From positions 1-44,520 of the forward strand of contig DYDE01000014.1 in assembly GCA_020718065.1 (NCBI GenBank): a stretch of DNA of 44,520 nt, read 5' to 3'. This document shows, piece after piece, positions 5,946-16,100 of the stretch. The DNA comes from Marinifilum sp. (lineage in GTDB: Bacteria > Bacteroidota > Bacteroidia > Bacteroidales > CG2-30-32-10). The position numbers and the translations under genes were made by a program. The notes below the pieces were generated by a model that ran no database searches, had not been told where the DNA came from, and was given only the letters and a program-made list of their open reading frames with translations. The first letter of the stretch is position 1; each line of letters starts with the position of its first letter.

Positions 5946-8885
5946 ATGACCCCATTTACTAAAGAATATCTCAAAGGATTAACTCAACTGGAGATGTTTA
6001 GTGCAGATGAATATTCTACAGGGTTAATTCATATTACAGAATTAGAAAATTCACATTCATATATTAATTACTATCAACGTTTAGTTCTTGAAAGAGCCAA
6101 GAAAATAGGGGTTGATGCAGTTTATTTTCGAAACTATTCAGATAATGTAAGACCTTCTGTGCCTCAGCTTTATATTTTTGATTTTACAAAAAAGGAAAAA
6201 GATATTGTTGAAGTTCATAAAAATGTATGGAGTAGTTCTGAAGTGCGGTTTTATATTATCATTACAAAATCCGAAATTAAATTATTCAATTCTTCTAAAC
6301 CAGTTAAAATAAATAGCGAAAAGAAATTATATGTGTCTCCTTTCGATATATTAAAAATATCAGGGGAGGCAATTGAAAAATATCAGAAATATTCTGGAAA
6401 AAAATTTGACAATGGTACTTTTTGGGAAGAAACCCAAATTGATTTTGGATATAGTGAAACAGCATATGAAAAGCTAATTATTGAATTAAAAAACTCCAGA
6501 ACTCATTTTCTGAACAAAATAAAATTAGATAAAAAAATTGCTAGTAAATTACTTGTTTTAAGTATTTTGGTTAAATATTTGGAAGAAAAAGTTGATCTAG
6601 ATGAGAAGGGTATTGAAACAAGAGTTTTTACTATTGACTTTTTTAACAAAAAAGAGTTTGGATACTCAAAATGTTTTACAGAAGTTATTAGCAAAGGTTA
6701 TTTATTGAATCTTTTTGATTTTCTGAGTCAACATTTCAATGGCAAAATATTTTTTTTATCAGATGAATATAAGATACAAATAAAAAAAATTGACCTCACT
6801 CCATTAGCTAATTTTCTATCTGGAGAAATTGATAACTATCAATATGTATTGTGGAAGCTTTATTCATTTAATCATTTACCAATTGAATTAATTAGTAGTA
6901 TTTATGAAGTTTTCTTAGAGGCAGATAAAAACAGTGGTATTGCTTATACTCCTTCATATTTGGTTAATTTTATGGTAGATGAGTGTATGCCTATAAATGA
7001 GCCAAAAGAACATTTCAAAATACTTGATCCTGCTTGTGGTTCAGGAATTTTTATAGTTTCAGCTTATAAGAGATTGATTGACTGGTGGAGAATTACTTAT
7101 TATGAAAAAACGGGACAATGGATTATTCCGGGGAAATCACATCTTAACCAATTAAAGAAACTTTTGAAAGAAAGTATTTTTGGTATTGATATAGAAGGGG
7201 AAGCTGTTGATTTAGCAATATTCAGTCTTAGCCTTACCTTGTGTAATATATTAACGCCAAAAGTAATTTGGGAAAATTTGAGATTTGATGATTTAAGTAA
7301 TAATATTGTAGAATCTGACTTTTTTGAATGGTATGCAAATGATAAAAAGGAAACTTTTGATTTGGTAATTGGAAATCCTCCTTTTATTGAATGGGGCTCA
7401 AAATTTCCAAAAAAAAATACACCAACAATTAATTGGGGAATACAAATACCTAACAATCAAAGCGCCTTGCTTTTTTCAGTACAAGGTATCACTTTGGTTA
7501 AAAAGACAGAAGGCATACTTTCCTTTGTCTTACCTTCAGGCCCGTTATTGTATAATAATTCTGATAAAGCTGTAGATTTTCGAAAATGGCTTTTTAGCAA
7601 TTATAACATTCCGCAGATTATAGATTTTACATATCTAAGTAATGTATTATTTAAAAATAAAGGAAATGAAAAAAAAGTTGCTGTTTCAGCTTTCTTTATA
7701 GAAAATAAACCACCCGACGAAAAACCTATCTGTCATATTACAGTTAAGAAATTAAAATCTGCTCGGGAACGTCAATATTTTGAAATCGACCATTATGATT
7801 TTCATAAAGTAAGCAAATTTAATGCCCTAAATGATGTTTTCGTTTGGAAATCAAATTTATTAGGAGGAGGAAGATTAAATTCTTTTATTAGAACATTGAA
7901 AGAAATGCCAACATTAGGAGAATATTTAAAACAAAAAGAAGAAAACTATGGATGGCACTTTGGAGAAGGTTTTATAATTGGAAATAAGAAAAACAAAGAT
8001 CTAGATCAAATAATTTTTAATAAATCATCCCTACCAACCAATAAATTCACTGAAAAAGAAGTTAAAAATTCAGATATCATTAATTCATTTAAACAAGAAT
8101 TTTTTGAAGCTACTCGAAAAAAGGAAATTTATACCCCACCATTATTATTAATTAAAGAAAGTATAGGAAAAAACTCAATTCCTGTCTTTTTCTCAGAATC
8201 ATATCTTACATTTAGAAATGAAATAATTGGTGTACATGCACCAGACAAAGATACAGATGAACTTATAAAACTCAAGAAAAGAATTCATAAAAATCAACTT
8301 TATAGGTTTTTCTTAATTTCAACTAGTGGACGGGCAGGTGTTACAAAATCTACATTTCCTATTTATAAACAAGATATAATGAATCTACCTTTCCCGAAAA
8401 ATGAGAGTGAATTAGAATTAACTGAATTTGAAGAAATACTTTTAGAAGATACACTAACCTATAGTTTGGAATTCCTTGGTAAGGACACAAATATAAGATC
8501 TTTAAATATTGCATCAAAAAAAGAAATTATAAGTTTTAGTAATATTTTTTGTAAAGTATTGAATTTATTATTTCAAACAAAAACAAAAAGATACATTTTG
8601 GATAAAATATTCCAAACTGAATCTTTCATTTGTAGTTCATACCTATATGGAGAAAAGAGTGAGATTGAGCCAGAAATTAAGTCTGTTGAGCAATTAGAAA
8701 AAAATATTGCTCAGTTGATACATCAAAAAATGGGTACCAGTTATAGAATCAATAGGGTTGTTAAATTATATGATGGAGATTATATATATTTATTAAAACC
8801 AAAGGAACTAAGATATTGGCTAAAATCAGTAGCTTTAAGAGATGCTGATGAAACAATTGTTGATCTTTATAAAGCAGGGTATTAA
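5946..8885 (+). CDS. Class I adenine-specific DNA methyltransferase of a restriction-modification system (Eco57I-like)
   Basis: The 979-residue product has the N6-adenine methylase signature: SAM-binding motif I, DPACGSG, at about residues 361-367 and the catalytic motif IV NPPF at 477-480. Length and motif order fit the Eco57I/type IIG-like group, in which a large C-terminal region recognises DNA. The N-terminal 340 residues precede the methylase core, where type IIG enzymes carry a nuclease. Here I see no clear D-(x)n-ExK pattern there, and the nuclease is probably the separate downstream gene. That gene starts 1 bp after this stop, so the two are one unit. Methylation should protect host DNA. 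Codon use is very AT-rich, as expected for a transferred defence module but not far from the neighbours. Confidence 0.85.
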   Translation: MTPFTKEYLKGLTQLEMFSADEYSTGLIHITELENSHSYINYYQRLVLERAKKIGVDAVYFRNYSDNVRPSVPQLYIFDFTKKEKDIVEVHKNVWSSSEVRFYIIITKSEIKLFNSSKPVKINSEKKLYVSPFDILKISGEAIEKYQKYSGKKFDNGTFWEETQIDFGYSETAYEKLIIELKNSRTHFLNKIKLDKKIASKLLVLSILVKYLEEKVDLDEKGIETRVFTIDFFNKKEFGYSKCFTEVISKGYLLNLFDFLSQHFNGKIFFLSDEYKIQIKKIDLTPLANFLSGEIDNYQYVLWKLYSFNHLPIELISSIYEVFLEADKNSGIAYTPSYLVNFMVDECMPINEPKEHFKILDPACGSGIFIVSAYKRLIDWWRITYYEKTGQWIIPGKSHLNQLKKLLKESIFGIDIEGEAVDLAIFSLSLTLCNILTPKVIWENLRFDDLSNNIVESDFFEWYANDKKETFDLVIGNPPFIEWGSKFPKKNTPTINWGIQIPNNQSALLFSVQGITLVKKTEGILSFVLPSGPLLYNNSDKAVDFRKWLFSNYNIPQIIDFTYLSNVLFKNKGNEKKVAVSAFFIENKPPDEKPICHITVKKLKSARERQYFEIDHYDFHKVSKFNALNDVFVWKSNLLGGGRLNSFIRTLKEMPTLGEYLKQKEENYGWHFGEGFIIGNKKNKDLDQIIFNKSSLPTNKFTEKEVKNSDIINSFKQEFFEATRKKEIYTPPLLLIKESIGKNSIPVFFSESYLTFRNEIIGVHAPDKDTDELIKLKKRIHKNQLYRFFLISTSGRAGVTKSTFPIYKQDIMNLPFPKNESELELTEFEEILLEDTLTYSLEFLGKDTNIRSLNIASKKEIISFSNIFCKVLNLLFQTKTKRYILDKIFQTESFICSSYLYGEKSEIEPEIKSVEQLEKNIAQLIHQKMGTSYRINRVVKLYDGDYIYLLKPKELRYWLKSVALRDADETIVDLYKAGY

Positions 8886-8886
8886 T

Positions 8887-9576
8887 ATGTTAAATGATAA
8901 TTATAATATTTCTGTTTTCAACAAACCAAACCCATCCTTTGAGAAAGGAACTATCAGCAAGAAGTTACTACTGTTTATTGAGGAAACCTTGTTCATTTTT
9001 CAAAAGGAGTTCAAAGGGAATCAAAATACTTCTGAGGAGAAATTAAGTGAACACCTTGCTAAAACATTTGATTATTACTCAAAACCATTACCATTTATTT
9101 TTCAGAAAGAAGTGATTCAAGAGCAATTAAAAGGTCATAATAAAAAGGTGGACATTGGTGTTTTTATGCACTATGCTGATAATGAACCCTTCTTTACTCT
9201 CGAAGCCAAAAGATTGCCAATTCCGCCTCCTAAATCCAGAGAGAAAGAATATGTTATTGGTATTGATAGTAATAAACCATCAGATGGTATTGAAAGATAT
9301 AAATTAAATCTTCATGGTGTGAATCTTATTGAAAGTGCTTTAATTGCATATGTCCAAGCTGGAACTTTTAAAGACTGGCATATTAAAATAAATAAATGGA
9401 TTGGCCAATTAATAAAAAAATCGAATAACTTAAAGTTAAGTTGGGTTACTGAAGATTTACTAATAAATACTTGTTATTTTGAGAAAAAGGAAATGTCAAA
9501 ATTCATATCAAATAACAAAAAGGTCGATAATGGAAATATAAAGCTTTTTCATTATTTTATAAATTTGATGAGTTAA
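8887..9576 (+). CDS. PD-(D/E)XK-type restriction endonuclease partner of the methylase
   Basis: I start the gene at the ATG at 8887, 1 bp after the methylase stop; an upstream ATG at 8842 would overlap the methylase by 44 bp and add a non-conserved-looking stretch. The product is 229 residues. A nuclease core is suggested by D89 (KKVDIGVF) followed by E106-A-K108 (FTLEAKRLP), the D-(x)n-ExK arrangement of PD-(D/E)XK enzymes. The region before it is helical, and there is no membrane segment. Position directly after a large adenine methylase points to the restriction subunit or an accessory nuclease. The specificity cannot be read from sequence. Confidence 0.7.
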   Translation: MLNDNYNISVFNKPNPSFEKGTISKKLLLFIEETLFIFQKEFKGNQNTSEEKLSEHLAKTFDYYSKPLPFIFQKEVIQEQLKGHNKKVDIGVFMHYADNEPFFTLEAKRLPIPPPKSREKEYVIGIDSNKPSDGIERYKLNLHGVNLIESALIAYVQAGTFKDWHIKINKWIGQLIKKSNNLKLSWVTEDLLINTCYFEKKEMSKFISNNKKVDNGNIKLFHYFINLMS

Positions 9577-9675
9577 CTGTGTTTATATAAATTTGTAATT
9601 TAGCTCAAAATAACCTGCAATATATAATTTCCTCTATCCTAAAACAAACCAAAAATCATTATTTACCAATGACAT

Positions 9676-9711
9676 TAAAAAAACCTCCCACATCCGCAGG
9701 AGGTTTTCAAT
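9676..9711. terminator. Bidirectional terminator between converging genes
   Basis: The stem AAAACCTCC (9680-9688) pairs with GGAGGTTTT (9699-9707) around a 10-base loop, with A-run on one side and T-run on the other. It sits between the nuclease gene (+) and the 277-aa gene (-) and can serve both. Confidence 0.75.
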
Positions 9712-9738
9712 TATGAAAACTATCAGCACAGAACGACC

Positions 9739-10572
9739 TTATTTAACTTTGTTTGCCAAATCGGAACCACCTTTGAAACGACACTTTGCTACTTGTTTAG
9801 ATATAACACTTGAAGCACCAAATACACTCTTCACATATTTCTTTATATCTCCTGCAATATGAACAAGGCCGGTTTCCGGATGATAAAGAACCTTATCTCT
9901 TCTTACACGTGCATTAAATAAATCAGAATATGCTTCAATAACTGCTGTGTTTTTACTTACCATATTAGCATGCAATGCAGTAAGTGTAGCTGTTTGTAAT
10001 TCTGTTTCGTTTGGAGCATACAGCGGTTGAGATATTAAAAGCTGGATGAACATATAGAAATTATCTATACGTTTATCCATGCTGGTTTGAGAAACAGAGA
10101 TATACTTATGTATCTCTTCGGTAGTTTTAGAAGGGTCTTTAGAAATGACAGAAGCATCCGGAATAGCTTTTGCCCTGCGACCCTGCAATTTTCTTACATA
10201 TGTTAGTACATCAGTAATTGCCTGTTTAGGGGCACCTGAAGAAGCATAAGAATTGTAAGCTTTGGTAATAAGCTTACTAAATGGAGCAAACACAATCTCT
10301 CTGTCTGTAACGGCATTTATCCAGGGAGATAAAAGCTTTTCTACATCTTTAATGCCAGCAAGTGAAGCAGTGTAAATGCTGTCGAGATTGGTTATTGCAA
10401 GTAGAGGATTTGACGGATTGTAAATAGCACCAAAGCTTTTACATAGCGTGATTTCGTCTTCAAAATTAGCGACGTTCTTAGAGTGACCGGTTTCTAAATT
10501 AGAAACCTTCTTTTTTTTCGTATCAGAGGGGTTTGCCTTCTGCAAACCTTCCTCTTCAATCTTGTTAGTCAT
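9739..10572 (-). CDS. Uncharacterised 277-residue soluble protein
   Basis: I do not recognise a specific function. The product has a Lys/Glu-rich N-terminus of about 35 residues with no signal peptide or TM. A mainly helical body follows, in which two related-looking stretches can be seen (AIYNPSNPLLAITNLDSIYTA and, later, a segment around LQTATLTALHANM). The C-terminus is basic (CRFKGGSDLANKVK). It resembles hypothetical proteins I associate with Bacteroidota genomes that lack named domains. The gene is monocistronic, closed by the terminator at 9676-9711. A 7+1+7 palindrome ACACAAA-A-TTTGTGT at 10623-10637, about 50 bp upstream of the start, could be an operator. Confidence 0.65.
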   Translation of the reverse strand: MTNKIEEEGLQKANPSDTKKKKVSNLETGHSKNVANFEDEITLCKSFGAIYNPSNPLLAITNLDSIYTASLAGIKDVEKLLSPWINAVTDREIVFAPFSKLITKAYNSYASSGAPKQAITDVLTYVRKLQGRRAKAIPDASVISKDPSKTTEEIHKYISVSQTSMDKRIDNFYMFIQLLISQPLYAPNETELQTATLTALHANMVSKNTAVIEAYSDLFNARVRRDKVLYHPETGLVHIAGDIKKYVKSVFGASSVISKQVAKCRFKGGSDLANKVK

Positions 10573-11505
10573 TGAGACAAGTTTTTTAAAAGTTAATAAA
10601 TAAGAAAACTAAAAAAATAGTTACACAAAATTTGTGTTTTGATAAATTGAGCTCTAAATAAATCAATGAACTATTTTTATAAATTTAGTAAATTTATAAT
10701 TGGAATCCAAATTTAATTTATTAACGGTATTGTAAATTAATTTAACGGTAAAAAAAATGGCAATTTTCGATTTTTTGATGATTTTTTTGCTTAAAATCTC
10801 TTTTTTTTTGAAAAAAACACAGCCAATTTTGCTTAAAAAAAGTTTTTTTTGAGCTTTGTTTTGAAAAAAAATAATTGATTTTTATGCTTATGTTATTGAA
10901 TGTTGTGGTAAAGATAAATAATAATGCCGCCAAGGCTCAAACACACAAAGACACCACAAAGAAATAAATCTATCAAGCTATTATTTTTATTGAGTTGTGG
11001 TTGAATTTTTATCTGCAATATCTTAAAATAGAACTATTTTAATTACAGAAACACAAACAAAGAATATCCCCAAAGCAATAGTTCGGGAAATTGGTGTGTT
11101 ATTCGCCACAGATTGCACAGATTCACGCAGATAGTTCTGTGATAATTAGCGAAATCTGTGGCAAACCAAAACAGCAACAAATTGCTCAGACAAGCTTCGA
11201 TGCAAAAATCTGGAAATCGGTGTGCTATTCGCCACAGATTGCAAAGATTCACGCAGAACAATCTGTGATAATCTTCGAAACCTGTGGCAAATATTTCCAA
11301 TTAAATTGTTTTACATAGTAGTTACCGCAAACCTATGTAAATATGTGAAGCGTATTCGCTTTTCTTTCTTTAATATTAGGAAATCCTATGTTGCTCTGTG
11401 GTTAAAAGAAAGAATTGTAAGGGTATGGTTATACGCAAATAAACAATTGCTTTAAATAATAAAACTAAGCTCTTTTTTTTATTATGAATGATGCATAAAC
11501 AAACA
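10573..11505. other. Gene-free repeat-filled spacer of 933 bp
   Basis: No convincing gene is present. The part from 10740 to 10880 is nearly all A and T runs. From 10921 the sequence has degenerate GCC...CACAAAGACACC motifs, the left half of a common Bacteroidota palindrome, and near 11395 a matching CTCTGTGGTTAAAA right half. Between them lie two hairpin repeats (11090-11291). Short frames across the repeats are on both strands and overlap each other, so they are not called. Confidence 0.6.
11090..11291. repeat. Two direct copies of a CACAGATT hairpin repeat
   Basis: GCCACAGATT (11105-11114) is inverted at 11153-11162 as AATCTGTGGC. A second copy starts at 11231 and closes at 11288 with one mismatch (AACCTGTGGC). 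The copies are offset by 126 bp and share the context GGTGTG(T/C)TATTCGCCACAG at their left side and TGTGGCAAA at the right. Each can fold into a long hairpin. Confidence 0.8.
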
Positions 11506-12948
11506 TCAACCATGCTTAACAATGTTCAGTATCGCTCTGATATTTAGTAAACGGATAAAGTTGGCATATATAAAACAAGCCGCAGTCATAATTACAAAGT
11601 TGATTATCCAGTTGTAATGCAGTTGTTTTGATGCAAGGTTTATTAAAACAACACCAATAACAAAGAAAAGGAGCATGGATAAAAACTTGTAATTAATTTT
11701 AAATTTAAAAATTCTTTGTACAATTATTATCTGTGCAACAGAAGTTAGAAACTGTGTTGTTAAACTGGCAATAGCAGAACCTGTGGCATAGAACCTGGGG
11801 ATTAAAATAAAGTTCAAGCCTATGTTAAGCAACATACCGCAGGCAGCCATAATATTCAGGTATTTTAAATTGCCATTGGCGGTAAGCAAGGTTCCAAAAA
11901 CATAAGAAGATGAAATGGGGATAAAACAAAACATCAGGAATCCGAAAATCTTTGCAGATTCGGTAATATGTTCTTTATACATCAAAGTCATAAGTTCTGT
12001 ACTGTAGAAAAAACATCCTATTGAAATGACCACTGCACCGATAAAAAGAAAGGTAAATGCCAGCTTCACCAGATCTTCAATAGATTCTTTGTGTTTTAGC
12101 ATTTTGGAAAACAATGGCAAAAGCAAAACAGCAAAGAGATATGCTATCATATTTGTTGCATCCAGCAAACGGTAAGCCGAAGCATAAATGCCCGATTGTA
12201 TAGCACCATCCGGTAAAATTCTTTCCATCATCACAGTGTCGATGCGGTTGTAAAAGGTCATTAAAAGCACTAGTATTGCAAAAGGAAAGCTCTTTTTAAT
12301 GATCATTATTGAAAAAGGGAAATTCCAGTTAAGTTTAAGAAACTTAGATTTTGCTTTACGGAAAACAATTATCAAAGTTATTAATGCAGTGGCGAGATAT
12401 GCAAAGGTTTGAGAATAAACATACCATTTAACATTAAATTGTATAGGCAATCCTCCCCAAAGCAGAATACCACAAACCATTATCATGATGAGGCGGTCTA
12501 GCACAGAGATCATACTGTCTATTTTGAAAAGATGTAATCCTGAAAGATTTGACCGTAAATACAATACAAAAGAAATAAGAAACTGATTGAAAGCACAAAC
12601 CAGAAGAAGCATGATGTGATCGAAAGAATACCTGATAACAAATGCACATACCAGGGTAATTACCAGGTAAACAACTGCAAGTAAAAGTTTAAGAACAATA
12701 ATGCTCGAAAGATGTTTGCGCAATAAGTGATTATTCTGGGCAATATTTTTATTGTTGAAATTGGTGATACCAAAGTCGAGCAATATATTTAAAAGAAAAG
12801 AAAAATTGAAAATAGCATAATAGAACCCATATTCTTCAGCACCCAAAACATTTTGCACAGAACGGTCGATACCAAGTATCCAAAATGGTTTGATCAGCAG
12901 ATTAAGAAAAATAATTAATGCAATATTTTTAATGAATTTCTTGAGCAT
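11506..12948 (-). CDS. Oligosaccharide flippase / polysaccharide export membrane protein (MATE/Wzx-like)
   Basis: The 480-residue product is almost entirely membrane segments, about 12-14 helices, with the layout of MOP-superfamily lipid-linked oligosaccharide flippases. Visible family features are the N-terminal helix followed by GIDRSVQNVLGAEEYG(F)Y, typical of Wzx/polysaccharide biosynthesis proteins, and the mid-protein MTFYNRIDTVMMERILPDG stretch. Such proteins move undecaprenyl-linked sugars across the inner membrane. No glycosyltransferase or sugar-nucleotide gene lies nearby, so it is an orphan here. The protein starts with basic residues (MLKKFIKN) and faces a divergent gene 167 bp away. 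Confidence 0.85.
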   Translation of the reverse strand: MLKKFIKNIALIIFLNLLIKPFWILGIDRSVQNVLGAEEYGFYYAIFNFSFLLNILLDFGITNFNNKNIAQNNHLLRKHLSSIIVLKLLLAVVYLVITLVCAFVIRYSFDHIMLLLVCAFNQFLISFVLYLRSNLSGLHLFKIDSMISVLDRLIMIMVCGILLWGGLPIQFNVKWYVYSQTFAYLATALITLIIVFRKAKSKFLKLNWNFPFSIMIIKKSFPFAILVLLMTFYNRIDTVMMERILPDGAIQSGIYASAYRLLDATNMIAYLFAVLLLPLFSKMLKHKESIEDLVKLAFTFLFIGAVVISIGCFFYSTELMTLMYKEHITESAKIFGFLMFCFIPISSSYVFGTLLTANGNLKYLNIMAACGMLLNIGLNFILIPRFYATGSAIASLTTQFLTSVAQIIIVQRIFKFKINYKFLSMLLFFVIGVVLINLASKQLHYNWIINFVIMTAACFIYANFIRLLNIRAILNIVKHG

Positions 12949-13115
12949 TCTATATATTTAATGCAACAAAATATAATTATTGTCGGCAAAAATACGAAAG
13001 CTTTTTATTAATTAAGTTCAATTTTTGACTTTTATGCTTTAATTTATATTTAATGGTTTATTTTTGTGAAAATTATTTTTCAGAAATGGCTTTGGTAGTT
13101 ATAAAATAAAAAAAT

Positions 13116-16100
13116 ATGATAAAGCTTAAAATCACTTTATTCCTTTTAATAATTACATCGCTATTAGCCCATTCGCAAAACTTCACCCTTTTTGATGTTG
13201 ATGCCAGCCAATTTCCAATATTTAAAGCTAAGTTTATTGCAATAGATAAATATGCCAATCAGGTAATTGATATTAAAGCTGAAGAAGTTACAATTCTGGA
13301 AGGAAATAATGCAGTAGAAGTTATCAGTGTTACCAATCCGCAAATAACACCACCAGCTCCACTTTCGGTAGTTATAGCAATTGATATTTCCTCATCAATG
13401 AGTGGCTACTATCTCGATTATGCCAAAAAAATAGCAGCAAATCTAATTGATATGCTTTCGCTCGAAATATCTGAATGTGCAATTGTTAGTTTCGATGACA
13501 AAAGTTACCTGAATTGCGATTTTACGAAGAATCCAGACAAACTAATAAGCAGTATTAATGGCATGAATGTAAAGGGAGGAACCAGCTTTGATGCTGCACT
13601 TGTTGGAACGCCATCAGGTGCTTTTAAAATAACCCAAAACGCTGCAAATAGGAAAATAGTTATTATTATAACTGATGGTCAATCGAATGGAAACGAAAAA
13701 GAAATATTTGATCAGGCAATGGATAATAATATAAGTCTTTTTAGCATTGGAATTGGAAACTCTCTGCCAGATGTATTAAGAAATGTGCCATCTAAGACCG
13801 GAGGTGCTTTTTTCGAGAAAGTCAGAACCGATGCAGACATTGCTAATGCCTGCACTTCAATAATGATGGGTGCTCAGAAATTAAAATATTCTGAAATAGT
13901 TTGGAAAAGCAATGACAATTGTACTCAATTCCGCACAATAAATCTAAAGACTAGACAATTTTCAACTACAGCAGAAGTCGTTGCTTCGGAACTAAAATTA
14001 ATTAACTTTACTGTTAACCCTACTTCTCTTGCATTTGATAAAGTGAAAAAGAATGAAAGCAAGGAACTTGTATTAACACTAAAAGCACCGAACAAGGCAA
14101 TTGAAATTAATGAGATTACGATAAATAGTTCGGATTTTAAAATAAAAGAAAGCCTTAAATTTCCTATGACACTGGAATCTAAAGCAGAAAAAAAGCTCAC
14201 CGTGATCTATACTGCAAAAGATACTTCCAGAAGATTTGCACAGCTAACAATTAAAACAACTTTGTGTAAAGACAAAACTGTATCATTGATATGTGGTTTC
14301 CCGGAAAATAAAAGCAAAACAAATTTATTTGTGAAATCACCCAATGGTATGGAAGTATTTGTTGCCGGAACCGACACTATTATAACATGGGCAGGCATAA
14401 GCACATCAACTCCAATATCTTTGGAATATTCTGCCGATAATGGGAAAATATGGAATCAGATCGACAACTCTAAAGGATTAATTTATAAATGGAATGTACC
14501 AAATATTGTAAGCAATAAATATCTTGTTAGGGCTAAAACATTGTTAAACAATGGGGGAATAAAACTGTTTAATTATAGTTCAATAAATGCCACAGTAAAT
14601 AGCATTGCAATATGTTCTAATGACAATACATTGGTTGCAGGAGGAAATGATATTTATTTTTACAATGCCAAAACGGGTGCTTTTTTGTTTTTATTAAAGT
14701 CTTACAAAGGGCAAGTGTTAAGTGTGGACTTCAGTAATGATGGAAAAAGAATAGCAGCATCAACAGCATCTGAATCTGGAATAAGAATTTATGAAGTATC
14801 AAGTGGGGTATGCCTTGTTTCTATTTTAAAAGAACACTTTATGGATGTAAATTGTGTTCGTTTCAATCCTAAATCTGATAAAATTGTAACAGCAAGCAAC
14901 GATAAAACAGCAAGAATATGGAATGCAACAACAGGAAAGCTAATTCATAAATTAACAGGACATACAAATATTGTAAAAAGCGCATATTTTAGTCCTGATG
15001 GTAACAAAATTGTAACAGCAAGTTTTGATAATACAATAAAAGTATGGAATGCCAATGCAGGAACTATACTTTATACTATTACAGAAAAGAAATGCAAATT
15101 CAATGAAGCAAACTTTAGTCCTGATGGTTTGCAAATTGTTTCTGCATGCTCTGACAGTGTTGCAAGAGTTTGGGATGTAGCAACCGGAACATTACTTTTG
15201 ATATTAAAAGGGCATACTGATGAAGTTAAAAGTTCCATATATACAAAAGATGGCAGCAAAATAATAACTGTAAGCAATGACAATACAATGAAATTATGGG
15301 ATGCATCTACAGGAGCTTTGCTCTATACAATAGATGCCCACTATCAGGCAATAAGCAGTGTATGTATCAGCAATGATGGAAGCAAAATCTACACTGCCTC
15401 TTCAGATCATTCAATAAAAATATGGTCTATTACAACCGATAAAATTGTTGATGAGGATTGTTCTGATAATGTGTTTTCTGTAATATCACCTAAGCCAAAA
15501 GCTAAAGATGTAGTATTTAATAATCAACTGGTAGGAACAGAAACAGATAAAACCGTTTCAGATTTCATCACAAATCCAAATAAATTCAAAATAAAGATCA
15601 ACAAGATTGAGATAATTGGTAAGAATGCAGCAGATTACCGTATTCTTAGTAATTTACCACCCTACGAAATTGAACCTTTGGGAAAGAAAAGCGTAGAATT
15701 TAGTTTTACTCCACAAGACGAAGGCAGCAGAAATGCAACAATACTAATATATACACCCACCGATACATTAAAACAAAAGATAACTGGAACCGGAATTACC
15801 AAACAAATTGAAATCTTATCCGCAGATATTGATTTTGGAAAAGTATTATTAAACAAAATAATTGATACAACAGCTGTTCTATTAATTAATTCTGGTAATT
15901 CAGCTGTTAGTATTTCTAAAATTGAAAACGCAGGACCAGATTCAAAACAATTTATATTGCTCGATGGCAACAATCCATTTACACTTAATCCGGGTGAAAA
16001 AAAATCCTTAAAGATTCGTTTTGCCCCTGTTAGTCGTGGCAAAACAAATGGCAGTATTAATTTTTATATTAAGGATGCCAGTGGTTATTCTTCTGTAAAT

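Noticed and set aside
10742-10933. 63-codon minus-strand frame in the A/T-run region
   Set aside because: The peptide is almost only Phe, Lys, Asn and Ile from homopolymer runs.
11043-11455. Several short frames on both strands across the hairpin repeats
   Set aside because: They follow the repeat units and mirror each other on opposite strands, with repeated peptides from the repeated DNA; not coding.
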